Notes: generated by a model from the letters alone, not told the origin. A DNA stretch of 64,000 bases from Sphingosinicella xenopeptidilytica (GCF_042676985.1 NZ_JBHTIK010000008.1:62001-126000); one strand, 5' to 3'; counted from the first letter of the stretch, positions 1 through 7,767 are shown. A program made the numbers and translations.

Positions 1-417
1 GATCTCGACGCGCTCCAGATCGAACATCTGGCCGCTGATCGCGCCGAGCGCGCTGACGTAGACTTCGTCGTTGTAGAAGGCGATCGGTGCCTCCTGCGAA
101 TCGGCGAAGTCGTTCTGCGAGACGCCGCGGATGTTGAACACCGTGATTGTGGGGCTGTATTGCGCGACCTGAAGGCTCGGCACCTGCCCGGCGAGCGCTG
201 TCACGTCCTGCCGGCCCATCGAATCGAGCGCGGCGCCGCCGATCGCGGAAACCGAGAGGCCGATGTCCTGCAGATTCTGCTCGCGCTTCTGTGCGGTGAC
301 GACGATCGCGTCGTCAATGACGACGGCTTCCTGCGCCGCGGCCACGGCAGGCGCGAACGCGGCGCCCGCAAGCAGGACGAGCCTCAGCGACGGACGGATG
401 AACGGATTGCTGCGCAT
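1..417 (-). CDS. TonB-dependent receptor, N-terminal part only
   Basis: Outer-membrane active transporter, energised by TonB-ExbBD. Only 139 residues are inside the window; the gene runs off the left edge. The start is an ATG at 417 preceded by a purine-rich GGGAGGGG site. A signal peptide (hydrophobic LVLLAGAAFAPAVAAA, then AQ) is followed by a TonB-box-like segment IVVTAQKR and the beginning of the plug domain with the conserved VFNIRGV stretch and DLERVEI near the edge. It faces a TetR regulator across a 163-base gap with two small palindromes, so that regulator may control it. The substrate cannot be told from this fragment. Confidence 0.9.
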   Translation of the reverse strand, partial: MRSNPFIRPSLRLVLLAGAAFAPAVAAAQEAVVIDDAIVVTAQKREQNLQDIGLSVSAIGGAALDSMGRQDVTALAGQVPSLQVAQYSPTITVFNIRGVSQNDFADSQEAPIAFYNDEVYVSALGAISGQMFDLERVEI

Positions 418-580
418 GTGGTTTTCCCCTCCCTGAAACGCAATTCGCGTCGTTTCGGGCACTATATTTCGAATCAATTCGATTTGTAAAGTTGGGAAGC
501 GCACCCTCTTGGGGGCGAAAAGGGGTCAATGTTGGAATTGTAACCGGATTAAATTCGAATTGACTTGACGTGGAGGATCA
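418..580. promoter_or_regulatory. Divergent promoter region with TetR-type palindromes
   Basis: Gap between the TonB receptor and the TetR gene. It holds an imperfectly spaced palindrome TCGAATCAATTCGA (469-482; arms TCGAA/TTCGA) and a second ATTCGAAT palindrome (553-560) only about 20 bases before the regulator start, plus a GAAACG/CGTTTC inverted pair (435-456). These are plausible operators for the adjacent TetR protein acting on itself and on the receptor. This is inferred from symmetry and position only. Confidence 0.45.
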
Positions 581-1258
581 ATGAGTGAACGCAAGGCCAA
601 GGCAGGGACAATTCGGACAGACAGGCGGCGTGTGGGCGGATCGGCGAGACGGACACAGGAGCGGGGACGCACGCGCCGGGCGATCCTGGTCGAGGCGAGC
701 CGCAAGCTGCTGCGCGAACGGGAAATCGACGAGATTTCGCTGACGGACGTGGCGGACGCGGCCGGAATCCCCAAAAGCTCCGCGTACCATTTCTTCTCCC
801 ACGTGCTCGAAGTCTTCGAGGCCGCCGCGAGCGACATGGAAACCGAAATCCTGAAGGATCTCGACGGCCTTTCGATGGCGGACTGCGCGGACTGGCGGCA
901 GGCGGTCACCCGCTTCGTCGGGCGCGGCGCGGCGTTCTTCAATGCGAACCGCGATGCCATGCAACTGCTGATCGGCCCCAAGACCCCCTCGGCGATCAAG
1001 CTGAAGGACAGGCAGAACGACTTTGCCATCGCCGGACAGTTGAAGGACCAGATTTCCCGGAATTTCGAGCTTCCCGAGCTTGCCGACACGCCGGAAATCT
1101 TCTTCCGCGCGATCGAGATCGCCGACCTGTTCTTCGGGCTTTCGGTGATCCGGCACGGCCGCATCACCGATGCGTTCACCGACGAGGCCGGGCGCGCCAC
1201 CTGCGCTTATTTGTCGCTCTACCTTCCCGTCGTGCTGCCGCGCGCGCGGCCGGCCTGA
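581..1258 (+). CDS. TetR/AcrR family transcriptional regulator
   Basis: DNA-binding repressor of 225 residues. A basic N-terminal tail of about 30 residues precedes the TetR HTH: RAILVEASRKLLRE, then the helix-turn-helix at roughly residues 53-72 (SLTDVADAAGIPKSSAYHFF). The C-terminal two thirds are helical and unassigned, as usual for the ligand and dimer domain. The ATG at 581 has a strong GGAGGA site. It is divergent from the truncated TonB receptor and the gap contains palindromes suited to a TetR dimer. Likely a local repressor of the receptor gene; the effector is unknown. Confidence 0.9.
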   Translation: MSERKAKAGTIRTDRRRVGGSARRTQERGRTRRAILVEASRKLLREREIDEISLTDVADAAGIPKSSAYHFFSHVLEVFEAAASDMETEILKDLDGLSMADCADWRQAVTRFVGRGAAFFNANRDAMQLLIGPKTPSAIKLKDRQNDFAIAGQLKDQISRNFELPELADTPEIFFRAIEIADLFFGLSVIRHGRITDAFTDEAGRATCAYLSLYLPVVLPRARPA

Positions 1259-1321
1259 ACAGATGCATTAAGCGGATCGCAACGTGTCTCGCCGATGCTG
1301 CGCTGCGAAAAGGGCAGGCGC

Positions 1322-1753
1322 ATGGATACACAGACGCTCCGTAAGCAGCACGACGAGATCGGGGAAACGTCCGAGGCGCTGATCAATGCCATCATCACGC
1401 GCGATCGTCTGGAGGTTGCGAAAAGCCGCTGGCGGCTCGCGCGCGTGCTGATCGCGCATCTCGCGATCGAGGACAAATGGCTTTACCCTGCGCTCATTCG
1501 CGACGGTTCACCGCGCGCTTCGACGATGGCGCTCAACTTCCAGCGCGAGATGGGTGGCCTCGCCGCGGCCTTCAACGCTTACATGCTCGAATGGAGCGAA
1601 GACCGCATCACGAATGAATGGGAGGCCTTCCAGACCGCGACGTGGGCACTCATCGAAGCGCTCGACCTTCGCATTCGCCGCGAGAACGACGAACTCTACC
1701 CGCTGGCGGACGGGGAGAGGACGCTCGCGCCATCGGAGAGGCGGATCGCCTAG
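1322..1753 (+). CDS. Hemerythrin-like (HHE) domain protein, degenerate ligands
   Basis: Cytoplasmic four-helix protein of 143 residues. The pattern QHDEI, then HLAIEDKWLYPAL, then ENDELYPL follows the bacterial hemerythrin HHE repeat layout (helix, H-x3-E, helix, H-x3-E). However, the histidines expected in the third helix (FQREMGGLAAAFNAY) and in the final LRIRRENDELYP segment are absent, so a classical di-iron site with all ligands cannot be made. It may bind a different cofactor or none. The start at 1322 was chosen for the AAGGGCAGG site in front; an in-frame ATG at 1295 lacks one. Function in oxygen, NO or iron handling is family knowledge only. Confidence 0.65.
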   Translation: MDTQTLRKQHDEIGETSEALINAIITRDRLEVAKSRWRLARVLIAHLAIEDKWLYPALIRDGSPRASTMALNFQREMGGLAAAFNAYMLEWSEDRITNEWEAFQTATWALIEALDLRIRRENDELYPLADGERTLAPSERRIA

Positions 1754-1775
1754 CAGCAGCTGTGTGATGTCGTGC

Positions 1776-1849
1776 TGGAGCGGGTGAAGGGAATCGAACC
1801 CTCGTCGTAAGCTTGGAAGGCTTCTGCTCTACCATTGAGCTACACCCGC
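1776..1849 (-). tRNA. tRNA-Gly, anticodon TCC
   Basis: Complete 74-base cloverleaf on the minus strand including an encoded CCA. The acceptor stem GCGGGTG pairs with CACCCGC, there is a GGTTCGATTCC T arm, and the anticodon loop CTTCCAA has the anticodon complementary to plus-strand 1815-1817. No integrase or direct repeat lies next to it, so it does not appear to be an occupied integration site. Confidence 0.95.
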
Positions 1850-1921
1850 GCCCCGAGGCTGCGCCCGCTTGCCACAAGCCGGCGGCAAAGGTCAACGCCG
1901 CGCGATGTCCGGAAACGCGAA

Positions 1922-1952
1922 AGGGCCTTGCCGGGAGTGCCGGCAAGACCCT
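1922..1952 (-). terminator. Hairpin downstream of the small secreted protein gene
   Basis: A 13-base arm AGGGCCTTGCCGG pairs with CCGGCAAGACCCT (one G-T type mismatch) around a five-base loop, 20 bases after the stop of the 104-residue gene. Read on the minus strand it is followed by a short T run interrupted by GCG, so it is a moderate intrinsic terminator. Confidence 0.6.
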
Positions 1953-1971
1953 TTCATCGAGATGCGGATCG

Positions 1972-2286
1972 TTAGTTGAAATCGCGCTGGGCGAGCAGCT
2001 GCGGAGCATCCTCGCCGCCGACCCAGCGGTCGACCGCGGCGCCTTCCCACGTGCCGGTGATGTGGCCCTTGCGCGAAACGCGAAGCGCGAACGTCTTGCC
2101 GGTGTCGGGGTTCTCGCCCTTGAGGTGCAGCACGCCGCTCGCGGTACGGCGGCCGGACACCTCGTAGCCCGTGGAGGCGTGGGTGAAATCGATGCGCGAG
2201 TGATAGTAGCTGTACGGTGCGGCGGCGGCCGGCGTGGACACGCCGGCGATCAAGCTCGCCGCGGCCAGACCGAGAATGATCTTCAT
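1972..2286 (-). CDS. Small secreted protein, function unknown
   Basis: 104 residues. A clear signal peptide (MKIILGLAAASLIAGVSTPAAAA) is followed by about 80 mature residues rich in charged and aromatic positions (YSYYHSRIDF, GHITGTWEGAAVDRW). No cysteine pairs, lipobox or membrane segment are visible after the signal, so it is probably a soluble periplasmic or secreted protein. I recognise no family. The ATG at 2286 has a GGGAGACC ribosome site. It is a single gene: divergent from the LysR regulator and closed by a hairpin at 1922-1952. Confidence 0.7.
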   Translation of the reverse strand: MKIILGLAAASLIAGVSTPAAAAPYSYYHSRIDFTHASTGYEVSGRRTASGVLHLKGENPDTGKTFALRVSRKGHITGTWEGAAVDRWVGGEDAPQLLAQRDFN

Positions 2287-2598
2287 GATGGGTCTCCCTG
2301 CTCAGCAAACGATCGGAACCGTTCGTTTGTGCGACGCAGCATATGAAATGGCCCCCCTGCGACCATCGCGACCTTGGCAACGTGGGTTTCCGGTTTTGCA
2401 ACGATGTGCGTAAGTCTATGGAATGTCTTGAGGCTCGATCAGGAAAAATTCCGAACGAGGTTTCAACTCTTGCCAAAATTATGCTGCGTTGCAACAATAT
2501 GCCCGCAATCACCGCTCGCAAAGGTGCGGAGCGGGTGGAAGCCAGAGAGGCCATGATGCGTATCCGGTGCCTCGCCGGACCGGTCACGGCGGCGTAAT
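2287..2598. promoter_or_regulatory. Gap upstream of the LysR gene
   Basis: About 310 bases without a convincing gene. It is less GC-rich than its surroundings and carries a perfect 8-base palindrome GTTGCAAC (2488-2495) and a related TTGCAAC (2396-2402). The LysR protein encoded next could bind here, but no spaced T-N11-A pair stands out. An 84-codon open frame across it has no ribosome site and no protein-like character. Confidence 0.3.
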
Positions 2599-3507
2599 AT
2601 GCGCCGCCTGCCGCCGATGGGTTCACTTGAAGCGTTCGTCGCGGCCTACCGCGGCGGCACCCTGCGCGCGGCCTCAAACGAACTGAACCTTTCCGTTTCG
2701 GCGCTGAGCCGGCGGCTCCAGTCGCTGGAGGCGCACGTCGGGCGGCCGCTGTTCGAACGGCGGCACCACGAGCTGAAGCCGACACCCGAAGGCGCGCGGC
2801 TGTTCACGCAGATCGCGCCGCATTTCGATGCGATCGGCCGGATCCTGGGCGAGGTGCGTTCAGGCGGCGAACGCAGCCTCGCGATCGGCGTGCCGCCCTC
2901 CTATGCAAGCGCGTGGCTGCTGCCGCGCCTCGCGCGGTTCCGCGCGCGTTATCCCGATATCACGCTGCGCTTCGATTCGTCGGGCGCACCGTTCGAGAAG
3001 CTGGGCGCCAGCCTCGATGCCATTATCGTGTTTGCGGAAACCGTGCCCGAGGGCGTCGATTCCTGCGAGCTGAAGCCGCAGGCGGGCTTCGCGGTCTGCG
3101 CGCCGGGCCTTGTGGCACCGGGAACGCCGGTGTGCGAGGCACTGCGCGAACACACGCTGCTGCTGCACGGCGGGCTTTCGAAGGTCCTGCCGCTGTGGTT
3201 GCAGGCGATGGGGCTCGACGAGCGCGCGATGGCGCGCACCGAACAGTACGACAGCGGCCCGATGCTGATCGCGGCGGCGGAGGCCGGGCTCGGCATCGCG
3301 CTGACGCTGGAGGATTCGGTGCGCTTCTACGAAGGCGACGCCCGGCTCGAGCGGCCGTTCGGCGAAAGCGTCGCGACGCCCTACAGCTATTGGTGGGTTT
3401 CTCGGAAGCCTGGCGCCTCCGACGTTGCGCTGCGGCGCTTCCGCGACTGGCTTCAGGCCGAATCCGCAGTGCGGCCTGAGGTCGGCGCGCTTTCTGCCAC
3501 CGCCTGA
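2599..3507 (+). CDS. LysR family transcriptional regulator (GcvA-like)
   Basis: 302 residues. The N-terminus RRLPPMGSLEAF followed by GGTLRAASNELNLSVSALSRRLQSLE is the winged HTH of LysR proteins and resembles the GcvA subgroup in its leading RRLPP. The LysR substrate domain follows (RSLAIGVPPSYASAWLLPRLARFR, and the usual GLGIALTLEDSV near the end). ATG 2599 keeps the conserved RRLPP start but has no visible Shine-Dalgarno site; a later ATG at 2620 is no better. The neighbouring divergent gene encodes a small secreted protein, which may be a target. The ligand is unknown. Confidence 0.85.
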   Translation: MRRLPPMGSLEAFVAAYRGGTLRAASNELNLSVSALSRRLQSLEAHVGRPLFERRHHELKPTPEGARLFTQIAPHFDAIGRILGEVRSGGERSLAIGVPPSYASAWLLPRLARFRARYPDITLRFDSSGAPFEKLGASLDAIIVFAETVPEGVDSCELKPQAGFAVCAPGLVAPGTPVCEALREHTLLLHGGLSKVLPLWLQAMGLDERAMARTEQYDSGPMLIAAAEAGLGIALTLEDSVRFYEGDARLERPFGESVATPYSYWWVSRKPGASDVALRRFRDWLQAESAVRPEVGALSATA

Positions 3508-3527
3508 AATTCCCGCAACAGCCTGAA

Positions 3528-3623
3528 TAAAGAAAAGGGCCGACCCGAAGGCCGGCCCTAATAGTAAATCCTTGGGGAGGATCGCCATTTCTGGCGGGCC
3601 CTTTGTTGCACCTGCGAAGGGCC
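3528..3623 (-). ncRNA. Candidate trans-acting small RNA with anti-Shine-Dalgarno loop
   Basis: Read on the minus strand, this stretch folds into four successive stem-loops: a 7-bp stem GGCCCTT/AAGGGCC (3597-3623), a 5-bp stem with a GAAA tetraloop (3583-3596), a 5-bp stem whose loop displays CCCCA next to CUCCCC (3568-3582), and a 10-bp stem with TTCG-type loop followed by CTTTTCTTTATT (3528-3559), a convincing Rho-independent terminator. Exposed CCUCCC-type loops are a known feature of many alphaproteobacterial regulatory RNAs. No coding gene needs this terminator: the minus strand upstream is empty up to 4174. The promoter was not located with confidence. Confidence 0.55.
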
Positions 3624-3651
3624 GCTGACCACCGCAAAGTCTGCATCGATC

Positions 3652-3668
3652 GTTGCAGAAATTGCAAC
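3652..3668. repeat. Inverted repeat GTTGCA-N5-TGCAAC
   Basis: Perfect 6-base arms around GAAAT, 29 bases upstream (minus-strand sense) of the candidate small RNA's first stem. It could be an operator for the small RNA promoter; similar TTGCAAC elements occur upstream of the LysR gene at 2396 and 2488, which hints at a shared regulator. Confidence 0.35.
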
Positions 3669-3776
3669 ATTGGCAGCAAAATCAACTTCCACGAGTGCAT
3701 TTTAAGGTTTTGTTTACACTTTTGCGGGCACACCGGCGCTGCGGGGGATCACGGGCTTCGACAAGGGGCGGCTCAG

Positions 3777-4169
3777 ATGATCCAGTTTTTTGCAAGGTTG
3801 CAGGGCGTACTTCCCACATGGCGCGGCGATGGCGGCAAAGCCCTCGCGGGCGGGCCGGAGCGGCGCGGTGCCACGCGGTCTCTGGCGCTGTTCTGGTCGG
3901 CGCGGATGCGGACGCGGGGGTGGGCGGGCCCGGCGACCGTGGTGGAGATTTCCGCGCGCGGGATGCGGCTGCGTAGTCCGTATTATCCTGAGATCGGTGC
4001 GCGCGTGGTGGTGGACCTGCCGGGCAACGCGCCGCTCGCCGGTGTCGTGCGCTGGGCGGAGCACGGCCGATTCGGGATGCAGTTCGACCGCGAGGCAGAT
4101 GTCGTGACGATCCTGCGGGCGCACAAGCGGGCGACCGGCCGGCATCTGGGCGTCGACGATCCGGCCTGA
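3777..4169 (+). CDS. PilZ domain protein
   Basis: 130 residues, cytoplasmic. The RxxxR motif (RGATR, near residue 29) and the (D/N)xSxxG-like element VVEISARGMRL are separated as in PilZ domains, followed by the beta strands VVVDLPG and GVVRWAEHGRFGMQFD. PilZ domains bind cyclic di-GMP; here the second motif starts with E instead of D/N, so binding is likely but not certain. The start at 3777 has an AAGGGG site; reading further upstream enters the small RNA region and has no protein character. Converges with the cio operon. Confidence 0.75.
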   Translation: MIQFFARLQGVLPTWRGDGGKALAGGPERRGATRSLALFWSARMRTRGWAGPATVVEISARGMRLRSPYYPEIGARVVVDLPGNAPLAGVVRWAEHGRFGMQFDREADVVTILRAHKRATGRHLGVDDPA

Positions 4170-4173
4170 AGGT

Positions 4174-4296
4174 TCAGCGCAGCCAGGCCTTCAGCAGCAT
4201 CGCGACGACGCCGAGCACAGCGACGCTCGCCACCCAGATCGCCGCCATCCAGAGAAGGCGCTTCCAGAGCGGCGCATCGGTCTCAGTGGTAGCCAT
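4174..4296 (-). CDS. DUF2474-type small subunit of cyanide-insensitive oxidase
   Basis: 40 residues with one transmembrane helix (WMAAIWVASVAVLGVVAMLL) after a charged head TDAPLWKRLL. This head and single helix are characteristic of the DUF2474 protein that follows cioB in many proteobacteria and is probably a CydX-like stabilising subunit. The ATG at 4296 overlaps the end of cioB by 14 bases, so translation is coupled. It is too short for most automated gene finders. The role is inferred from position and family. Confidence 0.75.
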   Translation of the reverse strand: MATTETDAPLWKRLLWMAAIWVASVAVLGVVAMLLKAWLR

Positions 4297-5287
4297 GGCT
4301 GCCGACCTTGCCGCGGAATACCCAGTAAGCCCATGCGGTGTAGGCGAGGATGAGGGGCATGACGAGGACGACGCCGACGAGCATGAACACCTGGCTGCGC
4401 TCCGGCGCGGCGGCGTCCCAGATCGTGACGCTGTCCGGCACCACATAGGGGAACATGCTGATACCAAGGCCTATCGTGCCGAGCAGGAACAGGCCGAGCG
4501 CGAGCAGGAAGGGCGACCACGTGGCGCGCTTCTTGAGCGTACGGAACAGGAAGTAGGTGACGATCGCCACGAGCAGCGGCACCTGGCTGGTGAAGAGCAT
4601 GTTCGGCATGTCGAACCAGCGCTGCCAGTAGCGGTGTTCGAGGAAGGGCGTCGCGAGACTGACCGCGATCATCAGTGCCAGCGTCGCGATCGCGGCACGG
4701 CCCGCGAGGCGGTAGGCATGATCGAGTGCGCCGCCTTCCACCTTCACGATCAGCCATGTCGCGCCGAGCAGCGCATAGCCCGCGACGACGCCCGCACCGG
4801 TGAGCAGGCTGTAGGGGCTGAGCCAATCGAGCCAGCCGCCCGCATAGGCGCGGCCATCGACATCGATACCCTGCAGGATGGCGCCGAGGATCATGCCCTG
4901 CGCGAAGGCCGCGACGATCGAGCCGCCGGTGAACGCCATGTCCCAGAAGGCGCGGTGGCCGGGATCGCGCCAGCGGAACTCGAAGGCGACGCCCCGGAAC
5001 ACGAGCCCGAGCAGCATCGCGATGATGAGCGGATAGGTGGCAGGCAGGATGATGGCGTAGGCGAGCGGGAAGGCGGCGAAAAGCCCGCCGCCGCCGAGCA
5101 CGAGCCACGTCTCGTTGCCGTCCCACACCGGCGCGATGGCGTTCATCGCCTGGTCGCGTTCCTCGCCTTTGAACACGGGGAAGAGGATACCGATGCCGAG
5201 ATCGAACCCGTCCATCACCACATAGGCGAAGATACCGAAGGCGATGATGAACGCCCATACGGTGGTGAGATCGATGTTGACGCTCAT
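4283..5287 (-). CDS. cioB: Cytochrome bd-type quinol oxidase subunit II
   Basis: 334 residues, multi-spanning inner-membrane protein with the conserved start WAFIIAFGIFAYVVMDGFDLGIG and WDGNETWLVLGG. Partner of subunit I in the oxidase that moves electrons from quinol to oxygen. ATG at 5287 overlaps the cioA stop (ATGA, 4 bases). The last residues overlap the 40-residue third gene. Family comparison places it with the CioB group, in keeping with the short quinol loop of subunit I. Confidence 0.93.
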   Translation of the reverse strand: MSVNIDLTTVWAFIIAFGIFAYVVMDGFDLGIGILFPVFKGEERDQAMNAIAPVWDGNETWLVLGGGGLFAAFPLAYAIILPATYPLIIAMLLGLVFRGVAFEFRWRDPGHRAFWDMAFTGGSIVAAFAQGMILGAILQGIDVDGRAYAGGWLDWLSPYSLLTGAGVVAGYALLGATWLIVKVEGGALDHAYRLAGRAAIATLALMIAVSLATPFLEHRYWQRWFDMPNMLFTSQVPLLVAIVTYFLFRTLKKRATWSPFLLALGLFLLGTIGLGISMFPYVVPDSVTIWDAAAPERSQVFMLVGVVLVMPLILAYTAWAYWVFRGKVGSHGYH

Positions 5288-6702
5288 TGCCCGCCCTCCA
5301 GCGCGGATGCCGGCGTGATGCCTGCCGTTCGGGTCGGGCCGAGTTCGGTCTCGACGCCTGCCTCGCCGGATTTCGGCCGGTGCGACATCAGCTTCAGGAT
5401 GTACCACGTGCCCGCGCCGAACACCGCGAAGTAGATGACGACGAAGGCGACGAGCGAGGCCCCCACGGCGGGCGCGGCGAGTGGCGAGGCGCTGTCGGCG
5501 GTCCGCAGCAGGCCGTAGACGGTGTAGGGTTGCCGACCGACCTCCGTCGTCACCCAGCCCGCGATGACGGCGACGAACCCCGACGGCCCCATCAGCATCG
5601 CGCCGCGGTGCAGCAGCGGCCAGTCGTAGAGGCGGCCTTTCACGCGGGCGAGGAGGCTCCACATGCCGATGCCGAGCATCAGCATTCCGATGCCGACCAT
5701 GATGCGGAACGACCAGAACACGATGCCGACAGGCGGCTGCTCGTCGCGGGGCACGGTATCGAGTCCGGCAAGCGGTGCGTTCGGATCGTGCTTCAGGATC
5801 AGCGACGAGGCCTTCGGGATCGCGATCGCGTAGTCGATGCGCTGCTCTTTGCTGTTCGGGATACCGAAGAGATAGAAGGGCGCGCCCTCCGGATGGCTCT
5901 GATAGTGGCCCTCCATCGCCATCACTTTCACCGGCTGGTGTTCGAGCGTGTTGAGCCCGTGCATGTCGCCCGCGAAGATCTGCACGGGCGCGACGAGCGC
6001 GGCCATCCACATCGCCATCGAGAACATGATGCGTGCGTGCGGGTTCGCGCGATCCTTGAGCAAATGCCATGCACCGACAGCACCGACGACGAACGCCGTG
6101 GTGAGATAGGCGGCGATCACGGTGTGGACGAGGCGGTACGGGAAGCTCGGGTTGAAGATGATCGCCCACCAGCTCTCGCCGGGCAGGAACTGGCCGTTTT
6201 CGCCGATGATATGCCCCGTCGGCGTCTGCATCCACGAATTGGCACTGAGAATCCAGAAGGCCGAGATGAAGGTGCCGATCGCGACCATCAGCGTCGCAGT
6301 GAAGTGCAGCCTTGGCCCTACCTTGTTCATGCCGAACAGCATGACGCCGAGGAAACCCGCTTCGAGGAAGAAGGCGGTGAGCACTTCATAGGCCATCAGC
6401 GGCCCGATGACGGACCCGGCCTTGTCGGAGAACACCGACCAGTTCGTGCCGAACTGGTAGGACATGACGATGCCCGAGACGACGCCCATCGCGAAGGTGA
6501 CCGCGAAGATCTTCAGCCAGTAGCGGAAAAGATCGAGATAATGGCTCTGCCCCGTCTTCAGCCACAGACCTTCGAGCACGGCGAGGTAGCTCGCCAGTCC
6601 GATCGAGAAAGCGGGGAAGATGAAGTGGAAGCTGACCGTGAACGCGAACTGGATGCGCGCCAGCAGCACGGCATCCACGGAACCGAAGAGCGATTCGAAC
6701 AC
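5284..6702 (-). CDS. cioA: Cytochrome bd-type quinol oxidase subunit I (cyanide-insensitive type)
   Basis: 472 residues. Carries haem b558, b595 and d and the quinol site. Visible: N-terminal LLARIQFAFTVSFHFIFPA with the conserved axial histidine region, the GRQPYTVYGLLRT motif near residue 390, and no long Q-loop insertion, which is typical of CioA rather than E. coli CydA. Translation starts at a GTG (6702) with an AAGGAG site eight bases in front. First gene of a three-gene operon with overlapping junctions. The promoter lies in the 196-base gap shared with ferredoxin reductase, which contains a Fur-like box. Confidence 0.93.
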   Translation of the reverse strand: MFESLFGSVDAVLLARIQFAFTVSFHFIFPAFSIGLASYLAVLEGLWLKTGQSHYLDLFRYWLKIFAVTFAMGVVSGIVMSYQFGTNWSVFSDKAGSVIGPLMAYEVLTAFFLEAGFLGVMLFGMNKVGPRLHFTATLMVAIGTFISAFWILSANSWMQTPTGHIIGENGQFLPGESWWAIIFNPSFPYRLVHTVIAAYLTTAFVVGAVGAWHLLKDRANPHARIMFSMAMWMAALVAPVQIFAGDMHGLNTLEHQPVKVMAMEGHYQSHPEGAPFYLFGIPNSKEQRIDYAIAIPKASSLILKHDPNAPLAGLDTVPRDEQPPVGIVFWSFRIMVGIGMLMLGIGMWSLLARVKGRLYDWPLLHRGAMLMGPSGFVAVIAGWVTTEVGRQPYTVYGLLRTADSASPLAAPAVGASLVAFVVIYFAVFGAGTWYILKLMSHRPKSGEAGVETELGPTRTAGITPASALEGGQ

Positions 6703-6833
6703 AGCGGCGACTCCTTGCCGTCAGCCTATCTGTTTGACCTGGCTAACACATTTCGGCGTCCGCTGCGACCGCCGCAATGCGACGCGATGTTCCGCGACGT
6801 TCTGTCTCGCCAGAATCGATGGAGGATGATTAT

Positions 6834-6850
6834 TTGCAAATCATTCTCAA
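6834..6850. promoter_or_regulatory. Fur-like box
   Basis: TTGCAAATCATTCTCAA is a 7-1-7 style imperfect palindrome (left TTGCAAAT against the complement TTGAGAAT of the right half, six of eight matching). It matches the look of alphaproteobacterial Fur sites. It lies 49 bases before fpr and 132 bases before the cioA start, so iron may control one or both. Confidence 0.6.
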
Positions 6851-6898
6851 TAGCGTAGAAGGGTACGCGATTCGCCAGCTTGAGACGAAAGACGACCC

Positions 6899-7714
6899 AT
6901 GAGTGACCGCGCCGCGGCAGCCCGTATCCTCGCGCCGTCCGATGCGCTGACCGTGGAAACCGTGCGCGCCGTGCGGCACTGGAACGCGCATCTGTTCAGC
7001 TTCACGATCACGCGCCCTTCGAGCTTCCGGTTCCGTTCGGGGGAGTTCGTGATGATCGGCCTGCCCGGCGAGCGGCGGCCGCTGCTGCGCGCCTATTCGA
7101 TCGCGAGCCCCGCATGGGCGGAGGAACTGGAATTCCTGTCGATCAAAGTGCCGGATGGGCCGCTCACCTCGCAGCTCCAACGCATCAAGCCCGGCGACCA
7201 GCTCTTTCTCGGCCGGAAGCCCACGGGCACGCTGGTGGCCGATGCGCTGCTGCCGGGACGGCGGCTGTTCCTGCTCTCGACCGGCACGGGCCTCGCGCCC
7301 TTCACGAGCCTCGTGCGCGATCCCGAAATTTACGAGCGGTTCAACCAGATCGTGCTCGTCCATTCGGTGCGGCAGGTCAGCGATCTTGCTTACCGTGCCG
7401 AGCTCGAAGGCCATCTCGCGGGCGATCCTCTGGTGCAGGATCAGGCGCTTCTGCAGCTTTCCTATCTGCCGACCGTGACGCGCGAGCCGTTCCGCACCAC
7501 CGGACGCATCGACGCGCTGATCGAGGATGGCACGCTGTTCGGCCCGCCGCTCACCGGGCCCAAGGCGTTTGACCCTGAAATCGACCGCGTGATGATGTGC
7601 GGCAGCATGACGATGATCCGGTCGCTCGCCGCGCGGTTCGAATCGTGCGGTTTTGCGGAAGGATCGAACGCGGAGCCGGGCCATTATGTGATCGAACGTG
7701 CGTTCGTCGGCTGA
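6899..7714 (+). CDS. fpr: Ferredoxin-NADP(+) reductase
   Basis: 271 residues, cytoplasmic flavoenzyme exchanging electrons between NADPH and ferredoxin or flavodoxin. The FAD site RAYSIASPAW (near residue 64) and the NADP pyrophosphate site LSTGTGLAPFTSLVRD are clear; the C-terminus PGHYVIERAFVG is the typical end of bacterial Fpr with an aromatic residue near the tail. It is divergent from cioA and preceded by a Fur-like box, suggesting iron-dependent control; bacterial Fpr enzymes are known to serve iron release from bacterioferritin and haem breakdown. Confidence 0.93.
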   Translation: MSDRAAAARILAPSDALTVETVRAVRHWNAHLFSFTITRPSSFRFRSGEFVMIGLPGERRPLLRAYSIASPAWAEELEFLSIKVPDGPLTSQLQRIKPGDQLFLGRKPTGTLVADALLPGRRLFLLSTGTGLAPFTSLVRDPEIYERFNQIVLVHSVRQVSDLAYRAELEGHLAGDPLVQDQALLQLSYLPTVTREPFRTTGRIDALIEDGTLFGPPLTGPKAFDPEIDRVMMCGSMTMIRSLAARFESCGFAEGSNAEPGHYVIERAFVG

Positions 7715-7767
7715 GGGAGGCGGATTTGCGATTCCGCCGAACGGCAAGCCGCACTAACCTTGCCGGC

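Noticed and set aside
1776..1849. tRNA-Gly as the attachment site of a genomic island
   Set aside because: No integrase and no direct repeat of the tRNA 3' end were seen within the window.
2343..2597. 84-codon open frame upstream of the LysR gene
   Set aside because: No ribosome site, no family resemblance, and it lies in an AT-richer intergenic stretch with palindromes.
5287..6858. 523-codon open frame on the plus strand opposite cioA
   Set aside because: Antisense of a clear cioA; composition is Arg/His/Asp-rich without domain character, a usual by-product of high-GC coding bias.
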